From positions 100,592 through 164,591 of the forward strand of contig CALGJV010000010.1 of assembly GCA_937928595.1 (NCBI GenBank): DNA of 64,000 nucleotides. Reading direction: 5' to 3'. The DNA comes from an uncultured Phycisphaerae bacterium. GTDB lineage: Bacteria > Planctomycetota > Phycisphaerae > UBA1845 > Fen-1342. The translations under genes and the position numbers were made by a program. This document shows positions 32,371-41,635 of the stretch, one piece after another; the first letter of the stretch is position 1, and every line of letters starts with the position of its first letter. The notes under the pieces were generated by a model, which was not told where the DNA came from, ran no database searches, and saw nothing but the letters and a program-made list of their open reading frames with translations.

Positions 32371-34719
32371 ATGCCACGAAGACTGGTCTGTGGGCTCCTG
32401 GCGCTGGGACTGCCGTTCGTCTGCGTTCCGGCCGCGCTGGGCCAGTTCAGCAAGCTTGTCACGGACTTCGAGGACCCGGGCTGGACGCCGTTCGTAACCG
32501 AGGTGATATTCCGCAACCCGTCGGTCTCGGGCACGACGATCGGGCTCGACCCGGCGATCCCGAACTCGACGTACCTGTCGGATGTGAACCAGAATCCGTT
32601 CACGGCGGTACACAGCGGCACGCGGGCGTCCGAGATCACGTGGGGGTTCCTCAACACGGGGTATCACACGTCGTGGGTGCGCGTCGTGACGTTCAATGCG
32701 GCGCAACTGCCGAACCCGGCCATTCACCTGGGCGGCAAGGTCAAGGTGTGGCTGGCGCTCAAGGCGTACACGAGCGGCACGTACGCGACGCCGGTCACGA
32801 ACGGGCACCTGTATTTCGGCATCGGCGTCCGAGAAACCGGCCAGGGCATGTACCTCGGCGGCAACGGCGGGACCGCCGGCGACGTGGAGTGGGTGGGCCT
32901 GTCGGCGCGGCTGGTTGAGATTTTGGGGGGCAACAACGGCGTGTGCGACACGGCGGCCAACCCCGCGAGCGATGACGTTCAGGTGACGCCGGTCGGCGCG
33001 CCGGCCACGCCGGACACGGTGTGCGTCAGCGCGGGCCCGGACGGCATTCTCCAGACGTCGCCGGCCGGCGACGATGTGCGGCGGGTGACGCCGGTGGGGA
33101 TTTACCGGGTGCCGAGCGACGGCGTCATGCGGCCGTATGTGTTCGACCTGCCGGCGCTCCAGGCGTCCGGCAACGTGTTCGCCCTGGCCGGCAACGGTCA
33201 ACTCGGCGCGACGCCGAACAACCGCGGCACGCTCGAGCACATCGCGCTCACCAACGACCCGACGAACGCGGCCGTGAACGCGAAGGTCTTCCTCGTCAAC
33301 ATCGACGACGTGGAATTCGAGGCCCCGGTCATCGATCCGCCGCAGATTCCGACCAAGCCGGTGGCGCCGATGCCGCTGGATGAGTTCGTGAAGGTCACCG
33401 CGATTGCACCGACGGCGTCGGACGTGAGCGTGTACCGTCTGTTGAGCGACGGCGGCAGCGCGCTGCTCGGCTCGATCAATCCCGGGGGGCAGCCGGAAGT
33501 GAACGTCCCGACGGCGCCGCTGGCGGCGAACATCCGGATCGTGGCGCGGCAGACGATCGGCGCCGACGAGAGCGATGATTGCACGCCGGTGGTCGTGGCG
33601 GAGCCGGGCAACGGGCCGCTGCGGATCGCGATGGCCGTGCGCGAGACCGATGCGTACGACCATAATCTGCCTTGCGGCGGCAACGGCACGGGCTTCGATC
33701 CGAACCAGCCGTCGACGCTGGAGTTCATCGGGGCCCGGACGCAGGACGGCTTCGGTGTGCCGAACGCCCGGCGCTACACCACCCAGACGCAGTGGTTCGA
33801 GGTGCGGCTGAATCCGTGCGACCCGGATTACGGCGTGGGGCAGTTCAGCGGTAACGGCGTGCTGAACCTGCGGCCGGCGCCGGACTACACGAACGGCGTG
33901 TGGGAAGGGCTGTACTTCCGCATCGACGAGATCAGCCCGACGACCGGTCCGTTCACGGTGTACATCGACGACTTGCAGGTGAAAAACCAGAGCACGGGCG
34001 CGACGGTCTGCTACATCGACAACTTCGAGAGCTACACGCCGGCGCAAGTGATCGTGGACGGCGGCAACCTCGTGGCCAACACCGCCGCGGCCCCGACGGA
34101 CGTGCAGGTCGTGCCGGTGGGCGCCACGGTGTTCGCGGGGCAGATCATCGTGGCCCCGGGCGCCGACGGCACGCTCGAGACCACCGCGACCGCCGATGAC
34201 TACCGTACGAACCTGCGGGCCCGGTTTGACTATCCGAGCGCCGCGGGCACAAGCGTCGGCCTGGCGAGCACGCCGAACCTGAGCGCCATCACGACCGAGC
34301 AGGCCTACAGCGGCACGAAGTCGCTCAAGGTCGAGTGGGGCTTCCTCGACGCGTCGAACCTGCGCAGCGTGCTGCGGCTCACGTCGAACGGCTCGACGGC
34401 CACCAATCCGCCCGAGGCGTTCCTGAATCCGGACTCGGTGATCCCGCTGAGCCTGGACGGGACGCTGTGCGACGGCAACGGCGACCTGGTGTACAGCGTC
34501 ATGATCCGCCTGGCGCCGCCGGCCATCCCGGCCGACTGCGACCAGGACGGCGACGTCGACCTGGGCGACATCGCGTGCTTCCAGCGGTGCTTCAAGCCGG
34601 GCGCGCCGACCGCGGAGTGCGTGACGTTCGATATCGCGCCGAACGGAGCCCCGGACAACGTGGTCAACATGCCGGACTTCGTCCTGCTCACGTACCTGTT
34701 CGTGGGGCCGGCGCAGTAG
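32371..34719 (+). CDS. Large secreted protein with internal duplication and C-terminal dockerin-like repeat
   Basis: A 782-aa protein with a signal peptide (cleavage near ALGQ). Two similar halves are visible. Each begins with a FEDP/FES segment, contains a WGFL strand after a TRAS/TKSL motif, and carries a matching insert: DVQVTPVG...AGPDGILQT at about 202 and DVQVVPVG...APGADGTLET at about 577. This suggests duplication of a lectin- or jelly-roll-like domain. The C-terminus (about 725-782) has DCDQDGDVDLGDIACFQRCF, a calcium-binding dockerin-like repeat, and a second degenerate one. The ligand is unknown. A GGAGG-type site precedes the ATG. Confidence 0.85.
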   Translation: MPRRLVCGLLALGLPFVCVPAALGQFSKLVTDFEDPGWTPFVTEVIFRNPSVSGTTIGLDPAIPNSTYLSDVNQNPFTAVHSGTRASEITWGFLNTGYHTSWVRVVTFNAAQLPNPAIHLGGKVKVWLALKAYTSGTYATPVTNGHLYFGIGVRETGQGMYLGGNGGTAGDVEWVGLSARLVEILGGNNGVCDTAANPASDDVQVTPVGAPATPDTVCVSAGPDGILQTSPAGDDVRRVTPVGIYRVPSDGVMRPYVFDLPALQASGNVFALAGNGQLGATPNNRGTLEHIALTNDPTNAAVNAKVFLVNIDDVEFEAPVIDPPQIPTKPVAPMPLDEFVKVTAIAPTASDVSVYRLLSDGGSALLGSINPGGQPEVNVPTAPLAANIRIVARQTIGADESDDCTPVVVAEPGNGPLRIAMAVRETDAYDHNLPCGGNGTGFDPNQPSTLEFIGARTQDGFGVPNARRYTTQTQWFEVRLNPCDPDYGVGQFSGNGVLNLRPAPDYTNGVWEGLYFRIDEISPTTGPFTVYIDDLQVKNQSTGATVCYIDNFESYTPAQVIVDGGNLVANTAAAPTDVQVVPVGATVFAGQIIVAPGADGTLETTATADDYRTNLRARFDYPSAAGTSVGLASTPNLSAITTEQAYSGTKSLKVEWGFLDASNLRSVLRLTSNGSTATNPPEAFLNPDSVIPLSLDGTLCDGNGDLVYSVMIRLAPPAIPADCDQDGDVDLGDIACFQRCFKPGAPTAECVTFDIAPNGAPDNVVNMPDFVLLTYLFVGPAQ

Positions 34720-34747
34720 CGACGCCGCACGGCGGCGGGACAAGCGC

Positions 34748-34787
34748 GCGGGCGTGATCTCGGCCGAGCGGCCGGGGTCACGCCCGC
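34748..34787. terminator. Long hairpin between convergent genes
   Basis: GCGGGCGTGA (34748-34757) pairs perfectly with TCACGCCCGC (34778-34787); the loop itself contains a CGGCCG/CGGCCG inner stem. It lies past the dockerin gene and includes the stop codon of the opposing FHA gene. No T-run, so a bidirectional GC hairpin terminator is inferred. Confidence 0.45.
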
Positions 34788-36427
34788 GGCGCGAGGCGGT
34801 CGGCGGTCAGGTCCGCCCAGTGCAGCAGCAGCCAGACCAGGACGGTGCACAGCACCACGAGGGCGACCCAGCCGGCGGAGCGGGCCGCGCGCCGGGCCGG
34901 GGCGCGTGTCCCGGGCGGGGATGTCCGACAACGGACGCGCACGTCCCGTCCGTCGGCGGTCCGCAAACGGAAGCCTTGGCGTTTCTCATGCCGCAGCGTG
35001 CTGCCGTTCCACCGCTCGATCATCTGGGGGGCGATCGCCGCGCGGATGTTGCCCTGGGGATAGGCGACGTCGCCGAACTGCGGCTGCGTCACGAGGTCGA
35101 GCTGCACCTGCCCGGCCTTCAGCGACAGGCGCGCGCAGGTGACCGCGCCGCCGAGCTGGGCCGGCAGTGCCGCCAGCGCGGTTTCATCAAAGATGACGGG
35201 CGGCCGCTCGGGCTCCTCCTCGCCGTGCTCCAGCAGCAGCGCGGCGAACGGCTTGTACTCGAGGAGCGACTTGCGGAAGCTGTCGACCTCGAGCGCGAGG
35301 CTCGGATCCGCGAGCAGCACGCCCGGCATGTACACGAGCCGGCGCCAGGCCAACCCGCGCCGCACGTCGTAGATCTCCCAATGTTGCAGCCGGCCGCCGT
35401 CATCCGCGTCGGCCTGACGCCGCAGCACGAACCGCACGTCTTCGGGTTGCCCGAACACGCGGCCGCGCCAGGCCATGCGCCACAGCAAGGTCTCGTCGCC
35501 CGCGACCTGGAGGTCGAGGCGGGGGACATCCCAGCCCAGCGCGCTGACACGCCCCGCCGGCACCGGTTTGCCCGATTCGTGGTCGCGCAGCGCGGCGAAA
35601 TGGGCCGCAAGCAGGCCGCCCAGGCGGGCGTCGTGCGCGGCGGCCAGCGCACGCCGGCCGCCGTACCGCAGCGCGCGGGCGAACGCGGCCTGCGCGGCGT
35701 CCCAGTCCGACTCGGTCAGGAACACTAGCCCGCAGGCCTCGGCCACGCGCCGGCTGCGGGGGAACAGGTCGTAAGCCTCGCGGGCGACGGCGCCGGCGTC
35801 GTCCGCTTTCTGCTGACAGACCGCCCGCAGCCGCGTCCACCACAGGTACTCGATGTAGTCCTCCGGCGGCTCGTCGTCCGCCGAGCGCAGAATCCGCTGC
35901 AATTCCGCTTCGACCCGCTGTCGCACCGCATCCACCGCCTCAGCGCGCAGCAGCGGCCGCAGCGTGAGCTCGAACTCCTCGATGAACGGGCGGGCGTCCG
36001 TCTCGAAGAGCTCCTCCTGCGAGTGCTCGGCCGGGGCGGGCAGGCGCCAGCGCAGGTGCGTTTCGGCCATGGGCGTATCGGGCAGGTCGCCCGCGTGGTA
36101 CGTCAGGCGGTAGCCCTCGACCGCCAGCACGTCCCCCGGTTCGAGCCGGACGCCGCCGGGCGGCACCGGCCGGCCGTTGAGCCGCAGGTCCGGTCCGGCC
36201 GGCGTCGGCTCGACGCGGTGGCCCATGCCCGCGGGACAGACGCGGCCGCAGGTCTCGTCCGCGGGCAGGCCCGGCAGCCGCAGGTCGCTGGGGTCGCCGC
36301 CGATGAGCAGGCTGCGCACGGTGGGCAGAGGGGCCAGGAGTGTGACCGGCAACCCGTCTTCCGCGCGCTGGTATTCGAGTTCGAGGTACGCCGACACGCC
36401 GAATCCCCGGAGGGCGTCGCAGTCCAA
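34778..36427 (-). CDS. FHA-like protein with C-terminal membrane anchor
   Basis: A 549-aa protein. The N-terminal 115 residues resemble an FHA domain (LLIGGDPSDLRLPGLP, LRLNGRPVPPGGVRLEPGDVL). A helical middle (about 135-290) has tetratricopeptide-like stretches, followed by a beta-rich part. A single hydrophobic helix at the very end (WVALVVLCTVLVWLLLHW) makes it tail-anchored with the bulk in the cytoplasm. The start is a TTG at 36427; a GTG ten codons later (VSAYLELEYQ) is an equally good choice. It probably reads phosphothreonine marks near the membrane. Last gene of a minus-strand run from lysS. Confidence 0.72.
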   Translation of the reverse strand: MDCDALRGFGVSAYLELEYQRAEDGLPVTLLAPLPTVRSLLIGGDPSDLRLPGLPADETCGRVCPAGMGHRVEPTPAGPDLRLNGRPVPPGGVRLEPGDVLAVEGYRLTYHAGDLPDTPMAETHLRWRLPAPAEHSQEELFETDARPFIEEFELTLRPLLRAEAVDAVRQRVEAELQRILRSADDEPPEDYIEYLWWTRLRAVCQQKADDAGAVAREAYDLFPRSRRVAEACGLVFLTESDWDAAQAAFARALRYGGRRALAAAHDARLGGLLAAHFAALRDHESGKPVPAGRVSALGWDVPRLDLQVAGDETLLWRMAWRGRVFGQPEDVRFVLRRQADADDGGRLQHWEIYDVRRGLAWRRLVYMPGVLLADPSLALEVDSFRKSLLEYKPFAALLLEHGEEEPERPPVIFDETALAALPAQLGGAVTCARLSLKAGQVQLDLVTQPQFGDVAYPQGNIRAAIAPQMIERWNGSTLRHEKRQGFRLRTADGRDVRVRCRTSPPGTRAPARRAARSAGWVALVVLCTVLVWLLLHWADLTADRLAPRA

Positions 36428-36502
36428 CGCCAGACCGTGACATCCGTGATTGTACCGCGGGGCCCCGCGACGGGCACGGGCGCGCCGCGGTGGCGGCCGG
36501 GT

Positions 36503-38308
36503 TCACGGCTCGTCGGCCGTCGGCCGGAGACGAAGGACCCACGTCCGCGGACCGCGGGCACTGGACCACGCGATTTCGACGTCCGGACAGGCCGCGGGGG
36601 CTGCGAGCGGGGCGAACCGCTCGAGCCGCCACGGCCGGGCGTCGTGCGCGTGGGCCACTTCGTCGGCCACGTGCTCGTGCCAGATCAGGTAGCGAACGCC
36701 GCGCTCGCGGAGCTCGGCCGTCGCGCCGGGCCAGTCATCCGCTCGCACTTCGGCGTAGGACAGGAAGCGGGCGCGGGGGGCGTCCGGGGCGTACAGGCGT
36801 AGCAGACCGGGCTGGTCCGTGACGACGCCGTCGTCCGGGGCGGTGTGCGCGGCGATCCAGCGGGCGGCGGCGACGAGCGGCCGCGTGTCGTAGCCCTCGT
36901 TGAGCTGCGCGCCGGCCTCCCGTAGCTGGACGCGCGCGAGCAGCAGCACACCCAGGGCGATGGCGACTTGTGCGAGCCACGCCGGGCGCGCCGCGCGCGG
37001 CGTGAGCGACAGCGCGATGGCCGCGACCGCGACACAGACGAGCGCGGCGAGCGGCCAGGTGGAGTCCTTCGGTGAGACGGCCAGCGCGTCGTACTCACCC
37101 AGCGCGACGAGGAGCCCGGCCAGCGTGAGCAGAACGCACAGGCCCGTGCGCAGGGGGCGAGTGGTCGCCCGCCCGCTCAGGGTGTGCCAGAAGGCGGCGG
37201 CGCCGGCGGCGGCGGCGGGCAGCAGTACGGCCACGGGCGGGTAGCCGAATCGCGGAAACCGGAAGGGGAACAACGCGTGGACGGCGAGGTAGGCGACGCC
37301 CGCGACGGCCGCGGCGGTGGCCGAGCGCTCGCGCCGCCACACCAGTACGGCCAGACCGCCGGCAGCGGCGGCGCCGAGCAGGGTGCGCGCGGCGGACCGC
37401 AACCAGGCTTCATCGAGCAGGATCCACACCGGCAGGCGCAGGCGCGGCGGGTCGAACGCGGCGTCGAGCACGACGTCGACGGCGCCGGCGGGGTCGCAGG
37501 TGGGCCGGCGCGCCATCTGGCGGAGATAGTGCTCCTCGGCGCGAGTGGGCCAGGTGGCGGCGGTCAGCCCGAGCCACACGGCCGGCGGCAGCAGGGCGGC
37601 GCCGGACAGAAGCAGCACGCGACGGCGCGGCCGGCCGGCGCGGAGGTCGGCCAGCGCGAGCCCCGGGACGAGGCCCGCGACGTCGAAGCGCGTGAGCGTC
37701 GCCAGGGCGGCGAGAGCGTAGGCGGGGCCGGGGCGCTGGGAACCGGCGGCCAGCAGCGTCGCCAGCAGCAGTGTGACCAGCAGCGGCTCGAGCAGGACGT
37801 GGGCGGTGCAGTACAGCCCGACGGGCAGCAGCAGGAAGACGACGGACCACCAGCGGGCGGCCCCGGGGCTGCGGCGGACGAGCGCCGCGCACCAGCGGCG
37901 CGTGAGCCCGTAGATCAGCACGGCGTTGACGGGCAGCAGCGCGACGCCCAGCCACTCGGCGAAGTACTGCTCCGGCGGCGGATCGGTGACACCGGCCGCG
38001 CGGCACAGTGCGCCGCCGCCGGCGACGAGGAGCGGGTAGACCGGGGCGCGCTTCAGCGTCGGCGGCAGTTCGCCGCGCAGCAGGGCGACGCCGCACTCGC
38101 GCAGTTCGAAGAAGTCGCCGTGGGGCTTGGCGAAGTGCCCGCGGAGCGGCGCCGCGAGCAGCAGGCCGAGGACGGCGAGGACGACGGTTTCGGCGAGTCG
38201 GACGCGCTGGGCGGACGGTGGATCGCGGTGTTCGGTCGGCACGGGGGGCGGTTCGGGCCGGGCGTGGGCAAGAGTCGGGGGCGAGGTACCGTTCGCGGTG
38301 TCAGGCAT
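36503..38308 (-). CDS. Multi-pass membrane glycosyltransferase (GT-C, ArnT/PMT-like)
   Basis: A 601-aa protein with about twelve hydrophobic helices. The first periplasmic loop carries acidic residues (HGDFFELRECG) and the basic/aromatic KRAPVYPLL pattern seen in family 39-type glycosyltransferases that use polyprenyl-phosphate sugars. The C-terminal 150 residues form a soluble domain (YDTRPLVAAARWIAAHTAPD, RGVRYLIWHEHV). The acceptor is unknown; lipid A or a surface glycan is plausible given the other envelope genes. It lies between the ATPase and FHA genes on the same strand. Confidence 0.8.
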   Translation of the reverse strand: MPDTANGTSPPTLAHARPEPPPVPTEHRDPPSAQRVRLAETVVLAVLGLLLAAPLRGHFAKPHGDFFELRECGVALLRGELPPTLKRAPVYPLLVAGGGALCRAAGVTDPPPEQYFAEWLGVALLPVNAVLIYGLTRRWCAALVRRSPGAARWWSVVFLLLPVGLYCTAHVLLEPLLVTLLLATLLAAGSQRPGPAYALAALATLTRFDVAGLVPGLALADLRAGRPRRRVLLLSGAALLPPAVWLGLTAATWPTRAEEHYLRQMARRPTCDPAGAVDVVLDAAFDPPRLRLPVWILLDEAWLRSAARTLLGAAAAGGLAVLVWRRERSATAAAVAGVAYLAVHALFPFRFPRFGYPPVAVLLPAAAAGAAAFWHTLSGRATTRPLRTGLCVLLTLAGLLVALGEYDALAVSPKDSTWPLAALVCVAVAAIALSLTPRAARPAWLAQVAIALGVLLLARVQLREAGAQLNEGYDTRPLVAAARWIAAHTAPDDGVVTDQPGLLRLYAPDAPRARFLSYAEVRADDWPGATAELRERGVRYLIWHEHVADEVAHAHDARPWRLERFAPLAAPAACPDVEIAWSSARGPRTWVLRLRPTADEP

Positions 38309-38410
38309 CGGCGGTGGCCCCTCGCGTGCGAATGTTGCGGCGTGCCGGGCGTCGCCCGTCCGCGGCAGCGAAGACCGGCGAGATGGTGCCCGCGACTGGG
38401 ATGCTCGGCT

Positions 38411-39913
38411 TCATCGCAGGAGCAACAGCGACGAGAGCGGCAGGGAGACGATGCGCGGGTCGTCCGTACCCGGCTCGTCCCGCAGCGTGACGAGGATTCC
38501 GAACGGGGCGTAGTAGTGTGGCTTCTCGATGAAAGCACGCAGGCCGATGGTGTCGCGATGGTCGATGCGGTTCCGATACTTGACTTCGACGGGGATGCGC
38601 TGGCCGCCGGTGGTCAGCACGAAGTCCACCTCCGGTTCGGAACCGCGCTCCGGGAAATGGGCGACGTCGAGCCCGATGATGGAGCGGAAGAAGTACCCCG
38701 CGGTGCTCTCGGCCACGTGTCCGGCGAGATCGTGGAGGTGCGGGTGGGCGTCGAGACCGGCAGGCGTCAGCGGGATCACCTCCTGGAGCCAGGCGGCCCG
38801 CAACGCGTGGTCGCACAGGCAGAGTTTCGCCGGGCCGCGCCGCTTCTTGAGCCGCAGCTCCAGCGGCTCGACCAGCCGCAGGAGGAGGGTGCCATCGAGG
38901 AACTTCAGGTAGGCCAGCACGCGCTGCCAACCGATGTTGGCGTGTAGTGCCTGCCGCAGCTCCTCGAGGAACAGCGCTTGCCGAGGCGACTGCCCGACAT
39001 AGCGGCACGCGAGGCGGAACACCTCCGCCAGCAGGTGTTCATCGCGTTTTTGACCGCGGGGGCCGAGCCGGAGGTCGTGCTGGATGGCGCGCCGGACGAC
39101 GGTCTCGTTCAGAAAATCGGCCAGACGGTCCCACGGTTCGTCCGGATGGGCGTGGGAGACCGGGTAGGCGCCTCGCGCGGCGAAGGCCTCGAAGGCCGCG
39201 TGTCGCACGGTCGCGTGTCGGATTCCGTGTTCCCGCAGTCCGAGCCAGACGTTCTTGTCCCGCAGCGGGGCGAGCCCGTTTTCGGGGAGGTAGGCGTCCA
39301 GCGACCCGAGCCCGCGAAACACCGCGATTTCCCGCAGCGACAGCGGACCCATCTCGATCGTCGTGACGCGCCCCGCCAGGCTGTCGCGGCCGGCTTCGAT
39401 CCGCAAGGCCGAGCTTCCCGTGACCAGCGCGCGAATGGGATTCAGGTCGACCAGCGATTTGAGTTGCGGCGCCCAGTCCGCCAGGTTCTGAACCTCATCC
39501 AGGAAGACAAACACGGGTTGACCGTCGGCCGCCGCGGCGTGGAACGACTTCCGCAGGATCGTGTCGGCGTACCACTGGCACAGCTCGATGATCGGCATGG
39601 ACAGACGGCGCAGGTCCGGCAGATCGTCGAACTGCACGCGGAGGATGTGCGGGGGTGGGATCCCTTCCTCGAGCAGTGCGGCAATGACCTGGTTGAGCAG
39701 GGTGGTCTTGCCCACCTGTCGCGGTCCCCGCAGCACGACGGCGGGCGCCAGCCCGGACCGCAGTGCTCGGCGAACGGGCTCGTACGCCCAGCGGTGAACG
39801 ACCGGGAGGCCGACCATCGGCGTGCCGCTCCACCAGGGGTTGGCCGACCGGATGGTCGCCTCGAGGCCCGAAGTCAGCATGCTCCAGAGTGAAAGCTGGC
39901 CCTTGCCGGGCAT
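38411..39913 (-). CDS. AAA-family ATPase with DUF4143 and nuclease-like C-terminus
   Basis: A 500-aa protein of the widespread AAA_14/DUF4143 family. Walker A is in LRGPRQVGKTTLL, Walker B in VFVFLDEVQNL, sensor in LVTGSSALRI. The DUF4143 region has LPENGLAPL and FLNETVVRRAIQHD. The C-terminus (EPEVDFVLTTGGQRIPVEVKYR) has the PD-(D/E)xK-like ExD-xK pattern. The biological role of this family is not settled, and genes of this type are often transferred horizontally. A GAGG precedes the ATG at 39913, 19 nt after lysS. Its insertion inside an otherwise housekeeping run fits transfer, but base composition is not visibly different. Confidence 0.88.
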   Translation of the reverse strand: MPGKGQLSLWSMLTSGLEATIRSANPWWSGTPMVGLPVVHRWAYEPVRRALRSGLAPAVVLRGPRQVGKTTLLNQVIAALLEEGIPPPHILRVQFDDLPDLRRLSMPIIELCQWYADTILRKSFHAAAADGQPVFVFLDEVQNLADWAPQLKSLVDLNPIRALVTGSSALRIEAGRDSLAGRVTTIEMGPLSLREIAVFRGLGSLDAYLPENGLAPLRDKNVWLGLREHGIRHATVRHAAFEAFAARGAYPVSHAHPDEPWDRLADFLNETVVRRAIQHDLRLGPRGQKRDEHLLAEVFRLACRYVGQSPRQALFLEELRQALHANIGWQRVLAYLKFLDGTLLLRLVEPLELRLKKRRGPAKLCLCDHALRAAWLQEVIPLTPAGLDAHPHLHDLAGHVAESTAGYFFRSIIGLDVAHFPERGSEPEVDFVLTTGGQRIPVEVKYRNRIDHRDTIGLRAFIEKPHYYAPFGILVTLRDEPGTDDPRIVSLPLSSLLLLR

Positions 39914-39932
39914 GGGTGCCTCGATCGCACGC

Positions 39933-41525
39933 TCAGGTGGTGCGCTCCGGCCGCTGCAACGGGAAGAGGATCACGTCGCGGATGCTGCCCGAGCCCGTCA
40001 GCAGCATGACGAGCCGGTCGATGCCGATGCCCAGACCGCCGGCGGGCGGCAGGCCGTATTCGAGCGCCTCGACGTAGTCCTCATCCATCACGGCCATCGT
40101 CTCGCCTTCCTCGCCGCGGAGCTGGCGGCTGAAGGTTTCGTGCTGCACCTGCGGGTCGTTCAGCTCGCTGTAGGCGTTGCCGAGTTCCATGCCGCTGGCG
40201 AACACCTCGAACCGCAGCGCCCGGGACGGGTCGGCCGGATCGCGGCGCGTCAGCGGGCAGAGCGCCGCGGGGTAGTCGACGACGAACGTCGGGTTGACCA
40301 GGTGCGGCTCGACGTAATGCTCGAACAGCGCGTTGATCACGACCTCGTCGTCCGCCTTCCGCTCGTCGACCGACAGGTGCTTCTGCTCGAAGAGCTGCCG
40401 GGCGCGGGCCCGCGCCTGCGCGACATCCGTCAGCGGGAAACCCACGTGCGTCGCGAACAGGTCCGCGTAGCGCCGGCGCGGCCAGGGCGGCGTGAAGTCG
40501 ATTGTCCGGCCGCCGAACGTGACCTGAAGCGTGCCGATCACATCCCGGGCCGCGCCCGCGATCAGCGCCTCCGTGATGTCCATCATGTCGTGGTAGTCGC
40601 CGTACGCCTGGTACAGCTCCAGCATGGTGAACTCGGGATTGTGCCGCGGGCTGATGCCCTCGTTGCGGAAACAGCGCGCGAACTCGTAGACCCGCTCGAG
40701 GCCGCCCACCAGGCAGCGCTTGAGGTACAGCTCCGGCGAGATCCGCAGGAACAGGTCCATGTCGAGCGTGTTGTGGTGGGTCTGGAACGGCCGCGCCGCC
40801 GCGCCGCCGTAGATCGGCTGGAGCACGGGCGTATCGACCTCGATGAACCCGCGCTCGCGCAGGACGCCGCGCATGTAGTCCATGATGCGGGCGCGCCGGA
40901 TGAACACGTCGCGCGACGCGGGGTTCGCGAACAGGTCGACGTAGCGCCGCCGATAGCGCGCTTCCACGTCCGTCAACCCGTGCCACTTCTCCGGCGGCGG
41001 GCGGACCGCCTTGCTCAGGATCGTGAACCGGTCGGCCCAGAGCGTCAGCTCGCCGGTCTTCGTGCGGCCCAGCCGCCCGTCCACGCCCACGAAGTCGCCG
41101 AGGTCGATCAGCTTGGCGACCTTCCACGCCACGGCCGCCCCGTCGTCGGCTCCGCCGCCGTCGGCCGCGGACGCCGTCGCCTCCGCGCCGGTTGCCCGGA
41201 CGGGCCGCTGCTCGAGTCCGGCGGTCACCTCGGCCCGGTCCCCGAGCATCTTCTTGCTGAGCCCGATCTGGAATTCGCCCGTCCAGTCGCGAATGGTCAT
41301 GAAGATGAGGCTGCCGATGTCCCGGTAGAGGACGACCCGGCCGGCGGCCCGCGCCTGCGCGGCGGGCTCCTCCCGAACCTGGCCGACCTCGATGTTCAAC
41401 TGCTCGCCGCGCGCCCGCAGCGCCGCATTCGACGTGATGCCGGTGAAACGGCCGCCGTACGGTTCGACGCCGAGCGTCCGCAGGCGGGCGAGCTTGGCGC
41501 GTCGGTCGGAAATCTGGTCACTCAT
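39933..41525 (-). CDS. lysS: Lysyl-tRNA synthetase, class II
   Basis: A 530-aa class II enzyme: an N-terminal OB-fold anticodon domain (AGRVVLYRDIGSLIFMTIRD) and a catalytic core. Motif 1 is in RARIMDYMRGVLRERGFIEV, followed by TPVLQPIYGGAAARPF. Motif 2 is in RCFRNEGISPRHNPEFTMLE, and motif 3 in GLGIGIDRLVMLLTG. It charges tRNA-Lys. The OB domain carries an insertion of about 35 residues (about 97-132, Ala/Gly/Asp-rich ATASAADGGGADDGAA) that most LysS proteins lack. ATG at 41525 was chosen over one four codons earlier because it matches the family N-terminus. Confidence 0.96.
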   Translation of the reverse strand: MSDQISDRRAKLARLRTLGVEPYGGRFTGITSNAALRARGEQLNIEVGQVREEPAAQARAAGRVVLYRDIGSLIFMTIRDWTGEFQIGLSKKMLGDRAEVTAGLEQRPVRATGAEATASAADGGGADDGAAVAWKVAKLIDLGDFVGVDGRLGRTKTGELTLWADRFTILSKAVRPPPEKWHGLTDVEARYRRRYVDLFANPASRDVFIRRARIMDYMRGVLRERGFIEVDTPVLQPIYGGAAARPFQTHHNTLDMDLFLRISPELYLKRCLVGGLERVYEFARCFRNEGISPRHNPEFTMLELYQAYGDYHDMMDITEALIAGAARDVIGTLQVTFGGRTIDFTPPWPRRRYADLFATHVGFPLTDVAQARARARQLFEQKHLSVDERKADDEVVINALFEHYVEPHLVNPTFVVDYPAALCPLTRRDPADPSRALRFEVFASGMELGNAYSELNDPQVQHETFSRQLRGEEGETMAVMDEDYVEALEYGLPPAGGLGIGIDRLVMLLTGSGSIRDVILFPLQRPERTT

Positions 41526-41635
41526 GGTGGGGCGCACTATAACGTCCGGCCCGGATGGTGTCCGCGCCGGTGCATAGACACCTGTCGTGCGGGCGGTTAC
41601 GTTCCGCCCGGACCCCGAAACGGAGACCCGCGCGC

